The notes beneath the pieces are model-generated. The model ran no database searches. It was not told the origin of the DNA and was given only the letters and a program-made list of their open reading frames with translations. DNA of 64,000 nucleotides, taken from the NCBI RefSeq assembly GCF_029784135.1, contig NC_073746.1, forward strand, positions 64,916,763 to 64,980,762, given 5' to 3'. A program made the translations under genes and the position numbers. The stretch's first letter is position 1. Each line of letters opens with the position of its first letter. The stretch is from Toxorhynchites rutilus septentrionalis. Its lineage: Eukaryota; Arthropoda; Insecta; Diptera; Culicidae. Below are positions 18,690 to 29,919 of this stretch, piece by piece.

Positions 18690-19350
18690 CTACACCACAT
18701 TAATAGAAATTTGAACCCCTTCCTGTTAACCGATTGATCTGAAATTTTCAGCACATCTTTATCTCTGCAGTCATTATAAAACTGCGTATTTCATTATCTT
18801 AAAAATACAAATTGGCGGCCGCTACAAAATGGCGGATTACACATTTTCTCAAAACCCCATCAATATGGGTATCAAATGAAAGGGATTGACAAGTAGCACA
18901 CGGCTATTTATGAAAAAATGCAAATCCAAAATGGCCGCCACAACAAAATGGCGATATATTTTTTTCCAAAACCCAATCAATATGGGTATCAAATAAAAGG
19001 GCTTGACTAGTAGAACACAGTTATTTATAAAAAATGCAAATCCAAGATGGCTGCCACCACAAATTGGAGGATTACATATTTTCTCAAAACAAACCCCATC
19101 AAAATGGATATCAAGTGAAGGGGCTTAACCAGTAGATCACAGCTTTTTAGGAAAATTCAAATCCAAGATGGCCGCTGTAATAAAATAGCCAATTATATTT
19201 TTTAACGGTTTCATTCAACTTGATTTGTTTGTATATCTGTTAATTGTCTGTAAGGTTGTCCCATATTAATGAAAATTTGACCCCATTCATTTTCATTTAT
19301 TGATCTGAAATTTGGAACAAAACCTTTATCTCTGCTGTCATTATAATAAT
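18690..19350. repeat. Tandem repeat, ~117-bp unit, ~3.5 copies, with duplicated head
   Basis: Units are marked by CCAAAATGGCCGCC...ATGGCGGATTAC followed by AATATGGGTATCAAATGAAA. Equivalent points fall near 18831, 18950, 19066 and 19187, so the period is 116-121 bp. The leader at 18690-18790 (TTAATAGAAATTTGAACCCC...CTCTGCAGTCATTATAA) recurs, diverged, at 19262-19345. It is a satellite-like or transposon-internal repeat of unknown origin. No coding frame is present. Confidence 0.85.
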
Positions 19351-19701
19351 GTGTATTACATTTGTTTTTCTTTTTGACCGCTGGAAAAAAATGGGTGAAT
19401 GGCTTGACTTGGAGGACACTACATTATGAACAACATAAATTATGAATATGAATAACATAAATTCAAAAAGGTGTATGTATTTTTTTTGTAATCCCCTCAA
19501 TATCGGTATCGAATGAAATGATTTGACTTATAGAATACAGTACATCATCAAAATATCCTGAACAAAATTAGGTAAAAAATAAAAATAAAAAAAGTTGAAG
19601 TTTTATTGTAGAGAAGTATACTAATCACACAGATAATGTACTAGAAACTATAAAATAAAAAATAGTAAAAAAAACTTTTTAAGTTAAAATAAAAACTATG
19701 A

Positions 19702-19920
19702 AATAATTAGGCAAGTAGCAGTTAGTAGTTGTCACATCCCTTCCTTCATTAATCTAGGGCAATGATGAGACTAAAATAAAATCGTGGGGCACATCAGATT
19801 TCCATTATCCACAGTTAGTTGTTTCATCACATGCCCACAATTTTATTTTAGTCTCATCATTGCCCTAGATCAATGAAGGAAGGGATGTGATAACTACTAA
19901 CTGCTACATGCCTAATTATT
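19702..19920. repeat. Long imperfect hairpin, ~88-bp arms
   Basis: Positions 19702-19789 and 19833-19920 are inverted copies with a ~43-bp loop. The arms share AATTAGGCA(A/T)GTAGCAGTTAG, CATCCCTTCCTTCATT and GGGCAATGATGAGACTAAAA. Flanks are AT-rich. It is probably a fold-back MITE. A hairpin RNA precursor is possible but unsupported. Confidence 0.85.
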
Positions 19921-20068
19921 TTCTAGCTTTTAGTACATTAAACCGTTCAACTAAAAATGTTTTTTTTTTAATTTTTTTTTTTTTTGGTATATAAATATTG
20001 TACATCAAACGTCAAAAAATGTAATATTGGTTTCATAGGTTTGGTGATTATTATAATTCTGAAAAGGT

Positions 20069-20293
20069 TCAATCACACCAGATGGGCCAGCCACAACAAC
20101 ACGGCGGGCTGCAGTTGAGTATAGTTGGCCTAGTCTGACCTTGCGAAAAGCAAACGAAAGTGCACCCAGCGGCAACAAAACCTAATAGCAATAAATCTAC
20201 AAAGCAAATGTATTTTGATGAAAATGTTAGGAATTCTTCAAACGAATTTTTTATTTCTTGCGAAATTATCACATATCGAATCCTATCGTTCAA
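20069..20293 (-). CDS. Possible small Cys-rich secreted peptide (very uncertain)
   Basis: A 74-codon frame whose second half resembles a signal segment (VDLLLLGFVAAGCTFVC) followed by a Cys-rich tail ending CSPPCCCGWPIWCD. The Met at the start is 31 residues before the hydrophobic stretch, so a short spliced first exon could be the true start. A TTTGCTTTGTAG acceptor-like site lies just before the hydrophobic part. I recognise no family and coding status is unproven. Confidence 0.15.
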   Translation of the reverse strand: MNDRIRYVIISQEIKNSFEEFLTFSSKYICFVDLLLLGFVAAGCTFVCFSQGQTRPTILNCSPPCCCGWPIWCD

Positions 20294-20819
20294 TTAATCG
20301 AACCATTTCAATGCTCTAATTTCTCATTTCCGTAATCGTTTCACGCTCATAAATATTGCCGAATGTCATGGTAGCGAGAAACTGTCTATTTTGAGGTTAA
20401 AGCTAGTTGAACATGCAATGTACTTCATAGTAGATAGCTTTTGCAGATATAATAAATCTCCAATACCATAATTTGGCCAACATGATGCAAGAAATTACAT
20501 TTGTTGCATGAGGCGGATATCTTGGTTTAGAAATGTAAAATAAATTATCCACGAGCACAAATAATCAGCTTCCAGGTGTTTTGGAATATGGTACAATGGG
20601 ACACTATAAGACCATTGAGGAAACATAACAATAATTAGCAGATAATGGAGTGCCAGTCCCAATTTGTAACACCTAATTCACGCGCACTTTTACCCTTTCG
20701 TTCGATTGAATATGTTAATTACAGGACTGTGCGTACAAACAAGCCGAAGTAGTCATTAGGTCAATTAGCAAAACCAGCAGTAATTAAACAATATTGTTTA
20801 ACGGTTACCTTTCATCGTC
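20294..20819. other. Intergenic, nothing recognised
   Basis: AT-rich sequence without a supported coding frame, repeat or RNA gene. Confidence 0.5.
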
Positions 20820-21470
20820 ATCGTCACCCCGCGCAGTTGTCAATTGTTGTTGCTGCCAGCTGCTCGTTCATAAGAGGGGACCCATCCGCTTTGACCACCG
20901 CGAACCCAAAGTGGTCGGCATTGAGAAAGTCACCCGAGACCGGCGATCCCATTTTTCCACAGCGCTGCTTTAGAAGTTTTGCGCGCACCGCTTAATTACA
21001 ACATCGGCTCGAGCCACAGAAATTCTTACGGCAGAAGGTGGACAGGTCGCGTATCGCGACAAATCACGGAAAAATAAAATCGCGAGCCACGCCACACCGA
21101 TTTTTAGGCCGCGGTTCCCGGAGAACGCGAGCAGTGCGAAAGTGAAAACCAGAACCGGTAAACATGCATCGCGAATCAGCGAATTCTATCTATCGAACTC
21201 CGCGCGGGTGCCGCTGACTGGCCCGGGGTTCATAAATATTCACGAACCCCATATGCGAGCAAATCCGCCTAACGCAAAAAGGGATAAAGTGCGCGCGCGC
21301 GAGTGTGGCGCAATGGAGTGGCCACACGATCGATTGCGCGCGCCCGGCACACAATTGCACCTTACCTTGACAATCGGGTGTTTTGTATGCAAATTGGAGC
21401 CGTAATTATAGGATGTCGGGAGGCGGGGAGAATTTGTCCACTCGCGCGGGTGCGGTGATAGCCAATAGAA
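20820..21470 (+). promoter_or_regulatory. GC-rich island, candidate promoter with non-coding first exon
   Basis: This ~650-bp stretch is markedly richer in G+C and CpG than its AT-rich surroundings and lacks transposon signatures. GAGCAGTGCGAAAGTGAAAA (21129-21148) resembles an insect initiator plus 5' leader, and CCGGTAAAC (~21155) could be a splice donor. An inverted repeat GGGGTTC/GAACCCC lies at 21225-21250. An 87-codon frame at 21142-21405 looks like chance in GC-rich DNA. A promoter with a 5' non-coding exon of a gene outside the window is my inference. Confidence 0.3.
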
Positions 21471-22043
21471 CTATTAAATAATATATCGTGAAGTAATTTG
21501 ATCAATCAATGACCGGACAGTGGACAGTGGTGATAACTAGGTGAACTAGGAGGAAATTGCAGCCGTGGAATTGGTTTAGTGAATTGAATCACGTTTTATT
21601 ATTGTTTGCACAATAATCAACTATTTTCGGATTGTTGTTGTTTGTCTCCATGACCTGTAGACCTTGATCTAGGTACAGGAATTAATGATTGTTGTTGACT
21701 CTTAAGACCCCATTGAATGAAAGCTCGAGGTTGACGTTAGGCACAATTGGCTTTTTGTAAAAATACGATGGAAAATGCCGCCCACTTTAAGGGATCCTCG
21801 AAAAAACAAGCATTCTGTACGACCCTGCAGCAGTTGTCTTCGAAGTTCCAACCATACAGATTGACAGATTAGTTATTGTTGAACTAGCGCGATCGGACAG
21901 ACAAAAAAGATATCGTCGGCTTCTTATGAAATCATATATCTACAGAAAAGAAGTTAAAAGATACCCGCAGGAAAGTAACACGTAATTATTTTATTTTTAA
22001 ATTTACAATTCGTCGCTAGCAACAGGAGAATAATCTTTGTTTC
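21471..22043. other. Intergenic, nothing recognised
   Basis: No supported gene or repeat. It separates the GC island from a LINE remnant. Confidence 0.5.
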
Positions 22044-23560
22044 GCTCATTATTTATTTATTTATTTATTTAAATCTTTATTTCTTCTGTCTATTTGTTGT
22101 CATATTGAAAAATTGATGGGGAAAAGCCAAAGTGGCGTAAAAACCTCACATATAATATTTACGTCATATATTGATAGAAACAGATAAAAACACATGGTGG
22201 TCAAAATATAAAATAATATAAAAAACAAGAACATTTATCCCAACTCATAGTAGGAAGCGTCTTCGTCCAGTAATCATCCTTGATCCGGTGGTCCACGTTG
22301 AATCCGACCACGGAAAGCTTCAGCAGATAGGTTGAAGTGGAACAATTCGTAATACATATTGAATCGTGTTGACATAAGGCGAATTGGGTCGTGTGCGCCG
22401 TAGTTCGCCGAACGTGGTCCAAGATGAAGAAAGTAGACCGAAGGACTCTCTCAGAAGAATAGACGTTCATTTCAGTGAGAATACCAGGGCTATCTATTTC
22501 TCCCAACAGCACTTTGGCTGCAAACATTGCCTGGCTTACCATCCTTCTTTTCTGAAGTGTCTCGAGACCCAGTAACTGGCAGCGGGCCTGGATCATTCCA
22601 TGGGAGATGACGTAAGGCATAACGGACGAATTTTCTCTGAATTGATTCGATCCTATCAACTCACAACGCTTGATAGGGGCACCAAACCACCACGCCGAAT
22701 TCCAGAACCGACCGAACAAGCGCGCAGAAAAATGCCTTTAGGCAAGTGGGATCTCTAAATTCATCAGAAATTTTGAAGATGAATCAGAGAAGCTTAATAG
22801 CCTTGGATATTATGTCCGAGTAATGCGGCTTGAATTTTAAAGCTGAGTCGAGGGTAATTCCAAGATTACGTATTTTCTCTACGCGTAGCAAAGGATGATC
22901 GATCTATCAAGTATGTAAATATTATCGGCTTGAGTTTAACGCCATCCGCATAGAACGATTGACTACCAATTGGGAGGATCAGCCCAATTTCGTTCAAGAA
23001 TATAGAAAAAAGCAACGGTCCAAGGTTGCTGCCTTGAGGTACTACGGAGCTGTTAGTGAAGTTTTCCGAGATATCCGTTCTAATTCTCACACACAGTTTT
23101 CGATTGGTAAGGTACGACTTGAACCAACGAGTGAGCCTTGGAGATACACCAAGCTTCTGGAGTTCGGCAAGCAGTATGTTGTGATCAACCCTATCGAAAG
23201 CAGCCTTGAGGTCGGGGTACACAGTATCCACCTGCGCCCCAATTTCCATATTTCTGATGCAAATCGAAACGAAAGGAACAAAATTCGTTGAAACAGATCT
23301 CTTTGGATAGAAACCGTGTTGATCAGCAGAAATATAGTTTTTGCAGCAAGAAAATAATGCGTCGTTGATAATGATCTCGAATAATTTTACACTGGCGTTA
23401 AGCGATGTGATCCCTCGATAATTTTCGACATTCTGCTTGTCACCTTTCTTGTGAACCAGAAACATAAATGAATATTCCAACGTGTTGAAAACACACCCTG
23501 CTGTACCGAGATATTGAACAGTTTAGACAGCGGTAATTTAAGCTCAGAAGAGCAGATTAT
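22044..23560 (-). pseudogene. Jockey-like LINE remnant (RT and C-terminal region)
   Basis: The minus strand encodes RT motifs HGFYPKRSVSTNF, DLKAAFDRVDHNILL and VVPQGSNLGPLLF. The usual YADD is YADG, so a catalytic Asp is lost. After a frame change, a typical C-terminal segment follows (RCQLLGLETLQKRRMVSQA...LLGEIDSPGIL). The 5' end is truncated near 23560. The 3' end runs into (ATTT)n at 22044-22070, a common LINE tail. Length is about 1.5 kb of an original 4-5 kb. Jockey-type is inferred from motif style. Confidence 0.8.
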
Positions 23561-25160
23561 TTTAGATAGGGGTAGTGGGGGCAAATTGGTCACGGGGGGC
23601 AAAGTGGTCACCTGCTTGTTTGTTAGTATAACTATTGACTATGGATGCCGTATTGGTAATCACCTTATGTTTGAAGCATTTAATGACTTTTGAGTCACCC
23701 TGTACTTCAGTAGAGTTGTCGCATGTTAAAATAGAAATAAAAACAGAAATTGCTCTCTCACTAGCAATTCGGCCGAAGTTCTGTGCGCATGGTATCTAAG
23801 GAATTTCTCGTGGAATTTAGATTATTCAATCTGATATGTTGGACAGTTTGGATCAGTTTAGATGACTGTTCACATATTCCAGAAGAGGTCGACTCGATTG
23901 GACTTGAGCTTGAACAGAATACAAAATTGCGCTTTTTCCATTCAACAGAATGCAACCAACATGTGGGGACGAATACGATCGAACTTCGTTTTGTGTTTGA
24001 ACACACGCACAATGTCATGACAATGCATTGCGCTTTGGCCTGACTATAACTAAAGCTGTGTCGGCGTTGCTCATGATAGTGTCTCGCAAGTGAATGTATT
24101 ATTCCTCGCACCACTTTTGTTGATTTTGTAGTAAGAATTACAGTCGTTCAATCTCTACCTTCGCGAATATGTCGACCATAAATTGTTGGCACAGCTTACG
24201 ATATCTTGAATTGGCGTTTCTTGACCATGTCAAATCATATGATAAACATAAAAATCCATCGAGCGCGCCCTCTGTTTGTTTCGTCGCATGTTCATAAATA
24301 TTAAATCAAAATGAGAAATGGTGTTCATAATAAATTAAGTATATGTGACGGGGTCTCGTTGGTCTAATGTTCATGCAAGAGATTTTTCGTTAAAGAAACC
24401 CTTCTGACTTGCACTGTAGTCACGCGTATTCTTGAGCTTGCCACTTCAGAATACATTGAAGGCGTATTGTTCGTCATAGAAATCTCAACTATTTACTAAT
24501 AAAAATTACGCAAGTAGTACTACGTTGATAAAGGCAAACCTTGGGAACGTTAGTGCCATTGAAGAAGAACATAGCGAGGGTCGTATGAACGCAATTCCAG
24601 ATTATTGTTTTTTCTTCGTATGAAATTTCTCGTGTCACCGTGCTATCATGATTCCAGCAGCGCTTGTGCTTTGGATCTACACACGTGCTCTCCAGCTGAT
24701 GTTTTATCAGGGTTGATGGCAATAGCGTGTTTGTCATTTTATAATCCGAGCAAATGTGATTTGAAGAATTTGGATAACTCATTGTGCTCATTCAAAAAGG
24801 CTTCCAACTCGTCGGAGATGCTCCCTGCTTTAGATGAATTGATGTTACTTGTGTATTTGTAGATGGATGTTCAATGAAGCGGGCGTTACGCCATCAGTCA
24901 TTGAACAACTTAAATAAATTCGTTCTGTTGAAAAAACGAACAACGGTTAAATTATTAGAAAATTTTGGCACAAAAATAATAAAATCGCAATTAAAAATAG
25001 GGAATAGGGGTCAAAATTTAAGGTTATATGGTGTGAAGTCAAATTTTAGAAAAAAAAATATCCAGATCGTTTTTTTTTCTGCACAGAGCCACCCTATTCG
25101 GTATTAAATGTATGGTTATCGGTATCCTACCGGTATCATATATAGTTTACAACCTATTCT
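23561..25160. other. Intergenic; short direct repeat, no supported gene
   Basis: At 23577-23611 two ~17-bp direct repeats, GGGGCAAATTGGTCAC and GGGGCAAAGTGGTCAC, resemble the end of an unidentified DNA transposon, but no partner end was found. Small open frames near 23780-24110 and 24490-24860 have no recognisable domain. The rest is AT-rich. Confidence 0.5.
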
Positions 25161-25164
25161 CATA

Positions 25165-25263
25165 CCTACCAAGTACTTTGATTATAATTTCATCAAAATC
25201 GGTCGAGCCGTTTCGGAGGAGTTCGGTAACAAACACCGTGACACGAGATTTATATATATATAG

Positions 25264-25348
<85 letters not shown>
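25165..25348 (+). repeat. Retroposon 3' tail plus (TA)n microsatellite
   Basis: ATTTCATCAAAATCGGTCGA...GTTCGGTAACAAACACCGTG is a 3' end seen in insect RTE-type LINEs and their SINEs (from family knowledge, not searched). It leads directly into about 100 bp of TA repeat with a few interruptions. No coding part of the element is present. Confidence 0.55.
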
Positions 25349-25351
<3 letters not shown>

Positions 25352-26436
25352 AAACAGATAAATAGAATAAAACAAAACACAAACTTAGCAAACTGGCAGG
25401 AGATCTTCAGAAATCCTGTTCCAAGGTTCAATACAGCTTCACACACCGAAAAATACTTGAGGATGAAAAAATCGAATATCTTCTTCGGGGAATTCCACTC
25501 GCTGAACAAATGAGTCCAGTTATTGCACTATTTCTTCCGGAAAAGGAAAAAGTCACAAAGAAAATCTTAAATTAAATTCCTTATGATGAAAATTATTCGT
25601 CAAGTTTATTCCACGGCTTGCTGATGTATATATTTGGGTGGATGGATTATCATAGAATAACATGCAGGAGTTATACTCATGAACATAAATTTGTATTCAA
25701 GAGCATACCCAGCTTAAATTCACTGTCTGTTTTACCCACAAATCCTCTACTGATGAAGTAGTGAACACTCCCCCGAAAAGAAAAGAAAATTCTCTATTCA
25801 TAGTTATTATATTGGAGCACTAAGATCCACCTATCCGATGAACGTTTTTTTCTCATATTATTCTCTTACATTTATAAAGAAAACCCCGTACTGGAGGGCA
25901 AAAAACATGAGTTTTTGATTTATTATATCATTTGAAATTTATTCATAATTCGAATCTCTTGAAGTGTGTTCAGACTATGTTTGAAGCAACATTTGAAGTA
26001 TTTTGGAATTAAAAATATTGTTTTTAATACGCTGCTAGCTGTAAGCTTAAGTTCTCTCTAAAAGTCGATACCTCCCTGACGGAATATTTATTTCAAGAAC
26101 TATACAGCCGATTTAGCTAAGATTTGGCTACAATACATAAAAACGTGTTTCTTTTTGTAGCAAAAATCGTCACTTAAAATCAAAAATTCAAATTGTAGAA
26201 AAACCTTTTTAGATCCTGGAATAAATATGTCATCAAGTGAAAGACGCGAAAAACAGTATTTACCTCCAATTATACTGCGATACGTTCTGAGAATGAAACA
26301 AATTAATTTAAAATAAGTTACTTTATGTTTCTAGGTCGTTCACATTTTTGAGGTTTTCTATTTTTCAAGTCGGGGGGGGGGGGCCTTTATCGATTCTGGT
26401 GATTTATAAAATTAACATTTAAAATGCATAAACATC
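25349..26436. other. Intergenic, nothing recognised
   Basis: AT-rich and without a supported gene. A 10-nt G-run lies at 26373-26382. Confidence 0.5.
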
Positions 26437-26458
26437 TATTTATTAGCCATATTCAATT

Positions 26459-26841
26459 TCACAGCCAATGCTTGTTATATCCCGATCCGTAACCGAGCCC
26501 ACCATAGTTCCACAGACCATTGTCAACGACCTTGCTGACAATCGGGGCCGAATAGCCCCAGTTCTTTCCGTACACTGGCCACTGGCTTCCGTAGACTGTT
26601 GGGTAAGCATATTTGCCAACGGTCACAGTTGGGAGCAAATTCTTTGCGTAGAGCCCATTTGCTGGCCAAACCGTGGTGCTCACCGGCACCGATACTTGAT
26701 GATCCAAGATGGTCTGGATGTAGGATGCATGGGTGACGGCGATCGAAGCCAGAGCGATGATTGCGAGGAAAAACTGGAATACATATTTAATATTTCTTAT
26801 ATCTATTCATCATAAGGTGATGATTATCTTCTTACCTTCAT
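26459..26841 (-). CDS. Small secreted protein, probable cuticular/structural, 106 aa
   Basis: Two coding exons. Exon 1 is only ATGAAG (26836-26841), then a GTAAG...CCAG intron, then exon 2 (26773-26459). The product starts MKFFLAIIALASIAVTHAS, a clear signal peptide. The mature part is rich in Tyr, Trp, Gly and Val, with VWPANGLY, QWPVYGKNWG and KVVDNGLWNYGG. It lacks an RR chitin-binding consensus. A TATA box (TATAAAA, 26927-26933) lies upstream and AATAAA (26439-26444) downstream. It pairs divergently with the gene at 27576. A low-complexity mosquito cuticular protein is my inference. Confidence 0.85.
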
Positions 26842-27575
26842 TTTGAAAACAGCTACTGTGTTTCTTGATAGTTTCTAGTTGAAACGATGAATTGTGTTTG
26901 ATGTACGGTCAGTGATTGCCAGTGATTTTATACACCTTTTTTTATAAACAGTGTGAATGTGCTAGCCACAAAACATGACCATATTCGATTTTAATTATTT
27001 GTCTATCGTACTCAATCAACCATGTCACAGGAACTGTGGAACAAGGGAGGGTAATTTAATACTTGTCCTTAACATAAATTGGTTGCGGTTATAGCTTCAA
27101 ACTATGATAGTAATAATGTGATACATGGTTTACATCTGCGATGCATGGACGGCATCCATAATTGTGGTTGTCATCTTCCGCCGTGAAATTCAGAGGTTTT
27201 CAGAAGAATAGGTTAGAGCACCAGATCTAGTTAGAATTCCAATTCGATGGATGAAATCGAATGGTTGAGTGACGATAAGGACGACGAATAACCACTCACC
27301 AGAACGTAATTGTTGAAAAAAAACCATTGGTTAGTTGGAATGGTAAATGGTGCTGATATACATCACTGATTTCATGGTGTCCGTATGGGATTCAAATGTG
27401 TGACATTCTAATTTATGGAATATAGTCCCAGTTAAAGAGGTTATACAGGAATCATCCAATTGTAACATTACTACAATGAGTTGTATAAAAGGACTCTGCT
27501 GATGCGGAGTCGATATCAATCACTCCCAAGTCCTTCCAAGAGAATTACAAGCAAAACACAGCAGTTGTTTTCAAA
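26842..27575. promoter_or_regulatory. Divergent promoter region of the small secreted-protein pair
   Basis: 734 bp between two head-to-head start codons. TATAAAA on the minus strand at 26927-26933 serves the left gene. TATAAAAG at 27484-27491 serves the right one, with a TCAATCACT initiator-like site near 27514. The centre shows no gene. A shared enhancer is plausible but no motif is assigned. Confidence 0.6.
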
Positions 27576-27962
27576 ATGAAGGTAAAAATTCAAGCATTGT
27601 CTCAAATCGTACAAACCAATTAATTGTTGTTTTTCATGCAGTTCTTCATCGCAATCATCGCTTTGACCCTTGCCATCGCTGCTCAGGCATCCTATGTCCC
27701 AGCCGTCCTGGACCATCAACTGTCCTGGCCAGTGAGTACCTCGGTTTGGCCATCAAATGGAATTTACGGAAAGGCTCTGCTGACACCACCGGCAGCGGTG
27801 ACAAAGTACGCCTACCCTGGTATCTACGGAAGTGCCTGGCCAGTGTATGGAAAGACCTGGGGACTTTCGGCGGCTCCAGTTGTGACGAAGGTCGTTGACA
27901 ACGGTCTGTGGAACTATGGCGGACACGGTTATGGACTGGGATACAACAAATACTGGCTGTAA
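27576..27962 (+). CDS. Small secreted protein, probable cuticular/structural, 108 aa
   Basis: Paralogue of the gene at 26459-26841. Exon 1 is ATGAAG (27576-27581). The intron runs from GTAAAA to GCAG (27582-27641), and exon 2 spans 27642-27962. The signal peptide is MKFFIAIIALTLAIAAQAS. The mature protein repeats the Trp/Tyr pattern: WPSNGIYGK, SAWPVYGKTWG, KVVDNGLWNYGGHGYGLGY. TATAAAAG (27484) is upstream and AATAAA lies at 28015-28020. Length, exon layout and signal peptide match secreted cuticle-associated proteins. The exact family is not recognised. Confidence 0.88.
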
Positions 27963-28189
27963 AAATGTCATTGGATAGAAAATATTGGTTTTCACTGGTA
28001 ACTGAATAAATTTGAAATCAAAAATAGTGAATTATTTTTGGGTTTGAAAATTTCCGAAAGCAAAAATATTTTAGTTAACGAAACCTTTTCCGATAATTTG
28101 AACTCGATTAGGTCTAGCCTCGAAGAAAGAAGATTGAAACGTGAGAGAAACGTTGCGAATATTTAACTATACTCGCGCATTTGGTCTGA

Positions 28190-28400
28190 CAGACCGATAA
28201 TCATTAAGATGGCTGGTTTAAATAACAATTGAAATCGAATGAAGTTAAAGAAAAAATAATTTTCTGGAGTTTATCATTCAATTATATCTTTTTCTTTGAA
28301 TAAATACCGATAACGTCCAGAACTAAACAAAAGCATTATTACAGAGACGCGCAATATTACAGATTTTACACGCGAGTACAGAAGGGTTAATTGAAAAAAA
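28190..28400 (+). repeat. Dispersed repeat, copy 1 (partner at 42705-42912)
   Basis: Shares TTCTCTGGAGTTT...CATTCAATTA, AATAAATACC.ATAACG and GCGAGTACAG.AG.GTTAA with 42705-42912 in the same orientation. Origin unknown; probably a non-coding transposon. Confidence 0.6.
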
Positions 28401-29530
28401 AATTCGTAGGATAGTTTTTTGTGTTAAAAATGTATCTGATGAGAAACTTGTATTGATAAGTAAGGTTCATGTGAGGTCGCTTCCCTAGTGTTTACAAGTG
28501 TAATTCTGGTGTCAATCTATTCATGACAAAATTGCAAATATCAGATTGCCACAAAACTGATGACAGTTATCAAAATGGTTCGCATGTCAGAAAATATTGT
28601 CAATTGGACGTTCTATATCTCTATGAAAAACACCATCTTCTTGATAGGGCATCGAACGAAAACCATTGAGCAGAATCAAACAATCTTTTTTAACTTACCC
28701 ATACCAATCTGTTCTGTTTGCGAGAATCTGATCTGGAAGAATCTGAAGATCTGGAGAATCTGTTCTGTTTGCGATAAGGGCGATTTCTGCTGGCCCCGGT
28801 AGAAACTACCCATACCATGTGATCTAATCAACTGTACAACATTAACGCTTTTCAGTACAAATTCAACAAACATTCTTGTGATATTGTTTGCTATGATAGA
28901 ATCAATGCTGACGCCTTGCTGAAACTACATGTCAATCTGATTTCGCTCGTGTTTTAATCCTGCTATTCTCGCTCATTTTAATGTTGTCAAAATTGGGGTG
29001 ACCAGAATTTGATGTGAAATCAAAAATCTAACTCATGATTTGAAATTTAGTTCAGACAAATACAAAACATAACATAATTCAGAAAATTTATTTCAGAAAA
29101 AACATGTTCATGCTGACAGTAATTATTTTTTTATGTTTGCCCCACAAAGAACTAACAACAAATGAAAACGGCGTATTTTTGGAAAAACCATCAATAACTT
29201 CGAGTAGGATTAAGATATGTTCTACATCGCAAAATGGTTGTCTTGATAAGCTGTAAAAGTTTTATGAAGGTAGTTTGCATGTAGAATTTGAAGTATAGAT
29301 GTTAGAGCAAAAAAAACCATTTTTCATGGTGACCCAAATGTAAATTAGAACGAAAGCGCTAATTCGATTGTATTGAAAGATAGAAAAATACTTTGTTCTA
29401 AAGAGTTGCTTGAAATAACTGGGACTACAACATATTCACCTCTATCCAAAGATCTTATCTTTATCTTAAGAAAGTTAGATTTTTTATTTTAACTAAAATT
29501 TTTGTTACGTTATTTTTGACAACATTGAAA
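28401..29530. other. Intergenic, no supported gene
   Basis: AT-rich. A short local duplication of AATCTGTTCTGTTTGCGA occurs at about 28707 and 28757. Small frames here have no recognisable domain. Confidence 0.5.
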
Positions 29531-29539
29531 TTGGTGCTT

Positions 29540-29895
29540 CGTCATATGACGAATTTCATGCCAACTTGAATGGCTGTTGGCTGTACCCTCTGAGATAGCA
29601 GTGAAACATTGTGGGTGTAAATACAGGGGTCATTTAAGCAACATTACATAATTGAAATATTCAAAATAGAATTAGACTACTTTTTGAAATGGACAAAAAA
29701 ATCCTAATTTTTTACAAAAATTATAACTCAAAAACTATTATATTTAAAAAGCTGTGGTCGAAAAATGAAATGAATAACAAATAAATTAAATTTTAATGAA
29801 AAATACAAAAAAAATAAAATGTAACTGAATTTTTTTTAAATTAAAGTTCATTTTTCTCAAACAACTATTTTCTGAAAAAATATATATGAATAGTC
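29540..29895 (+). repeat. Dispersed repeat with CTCTGAGATAGCAGTGAAAC core
   Basis: The core TGAGATAGCAGTGAAACATT and flanking GGGTGTAAA...GGTCATTTAA recur inverted near 40700-40760 and direct near 46320-46380. Flanking AT-rich sequence up to ~29890 also matches 40590-40690 inverted. It is an unidentified interspersed family. Confidence 0.65.
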
Positions 29896-29919
29896 CTTAC
29901 AATTTCCAACAAGCAGAGG

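Noticed and set aside
18542..18754. ORFs reading MFVCLYVC repeats on one strand and TNIQTYKH repeats on the other
   Set aside because: Pure translation of the 8-bp microsatellite.
21142..21405. 87-codon ORF in the GC island
   Set aside because: GC-rich DNA has few stops, no domain is seen, and a donor-like site lies inside its start.
24489..24862. Overlapping ORFs on both strands
   Set aside because: No domain or codon pattern separates them from chance in this AT-rich spacer.
25250..25348. ORFs with YIYIYI runs
   Set aside because: Translation of the (TA)n microsatellite.
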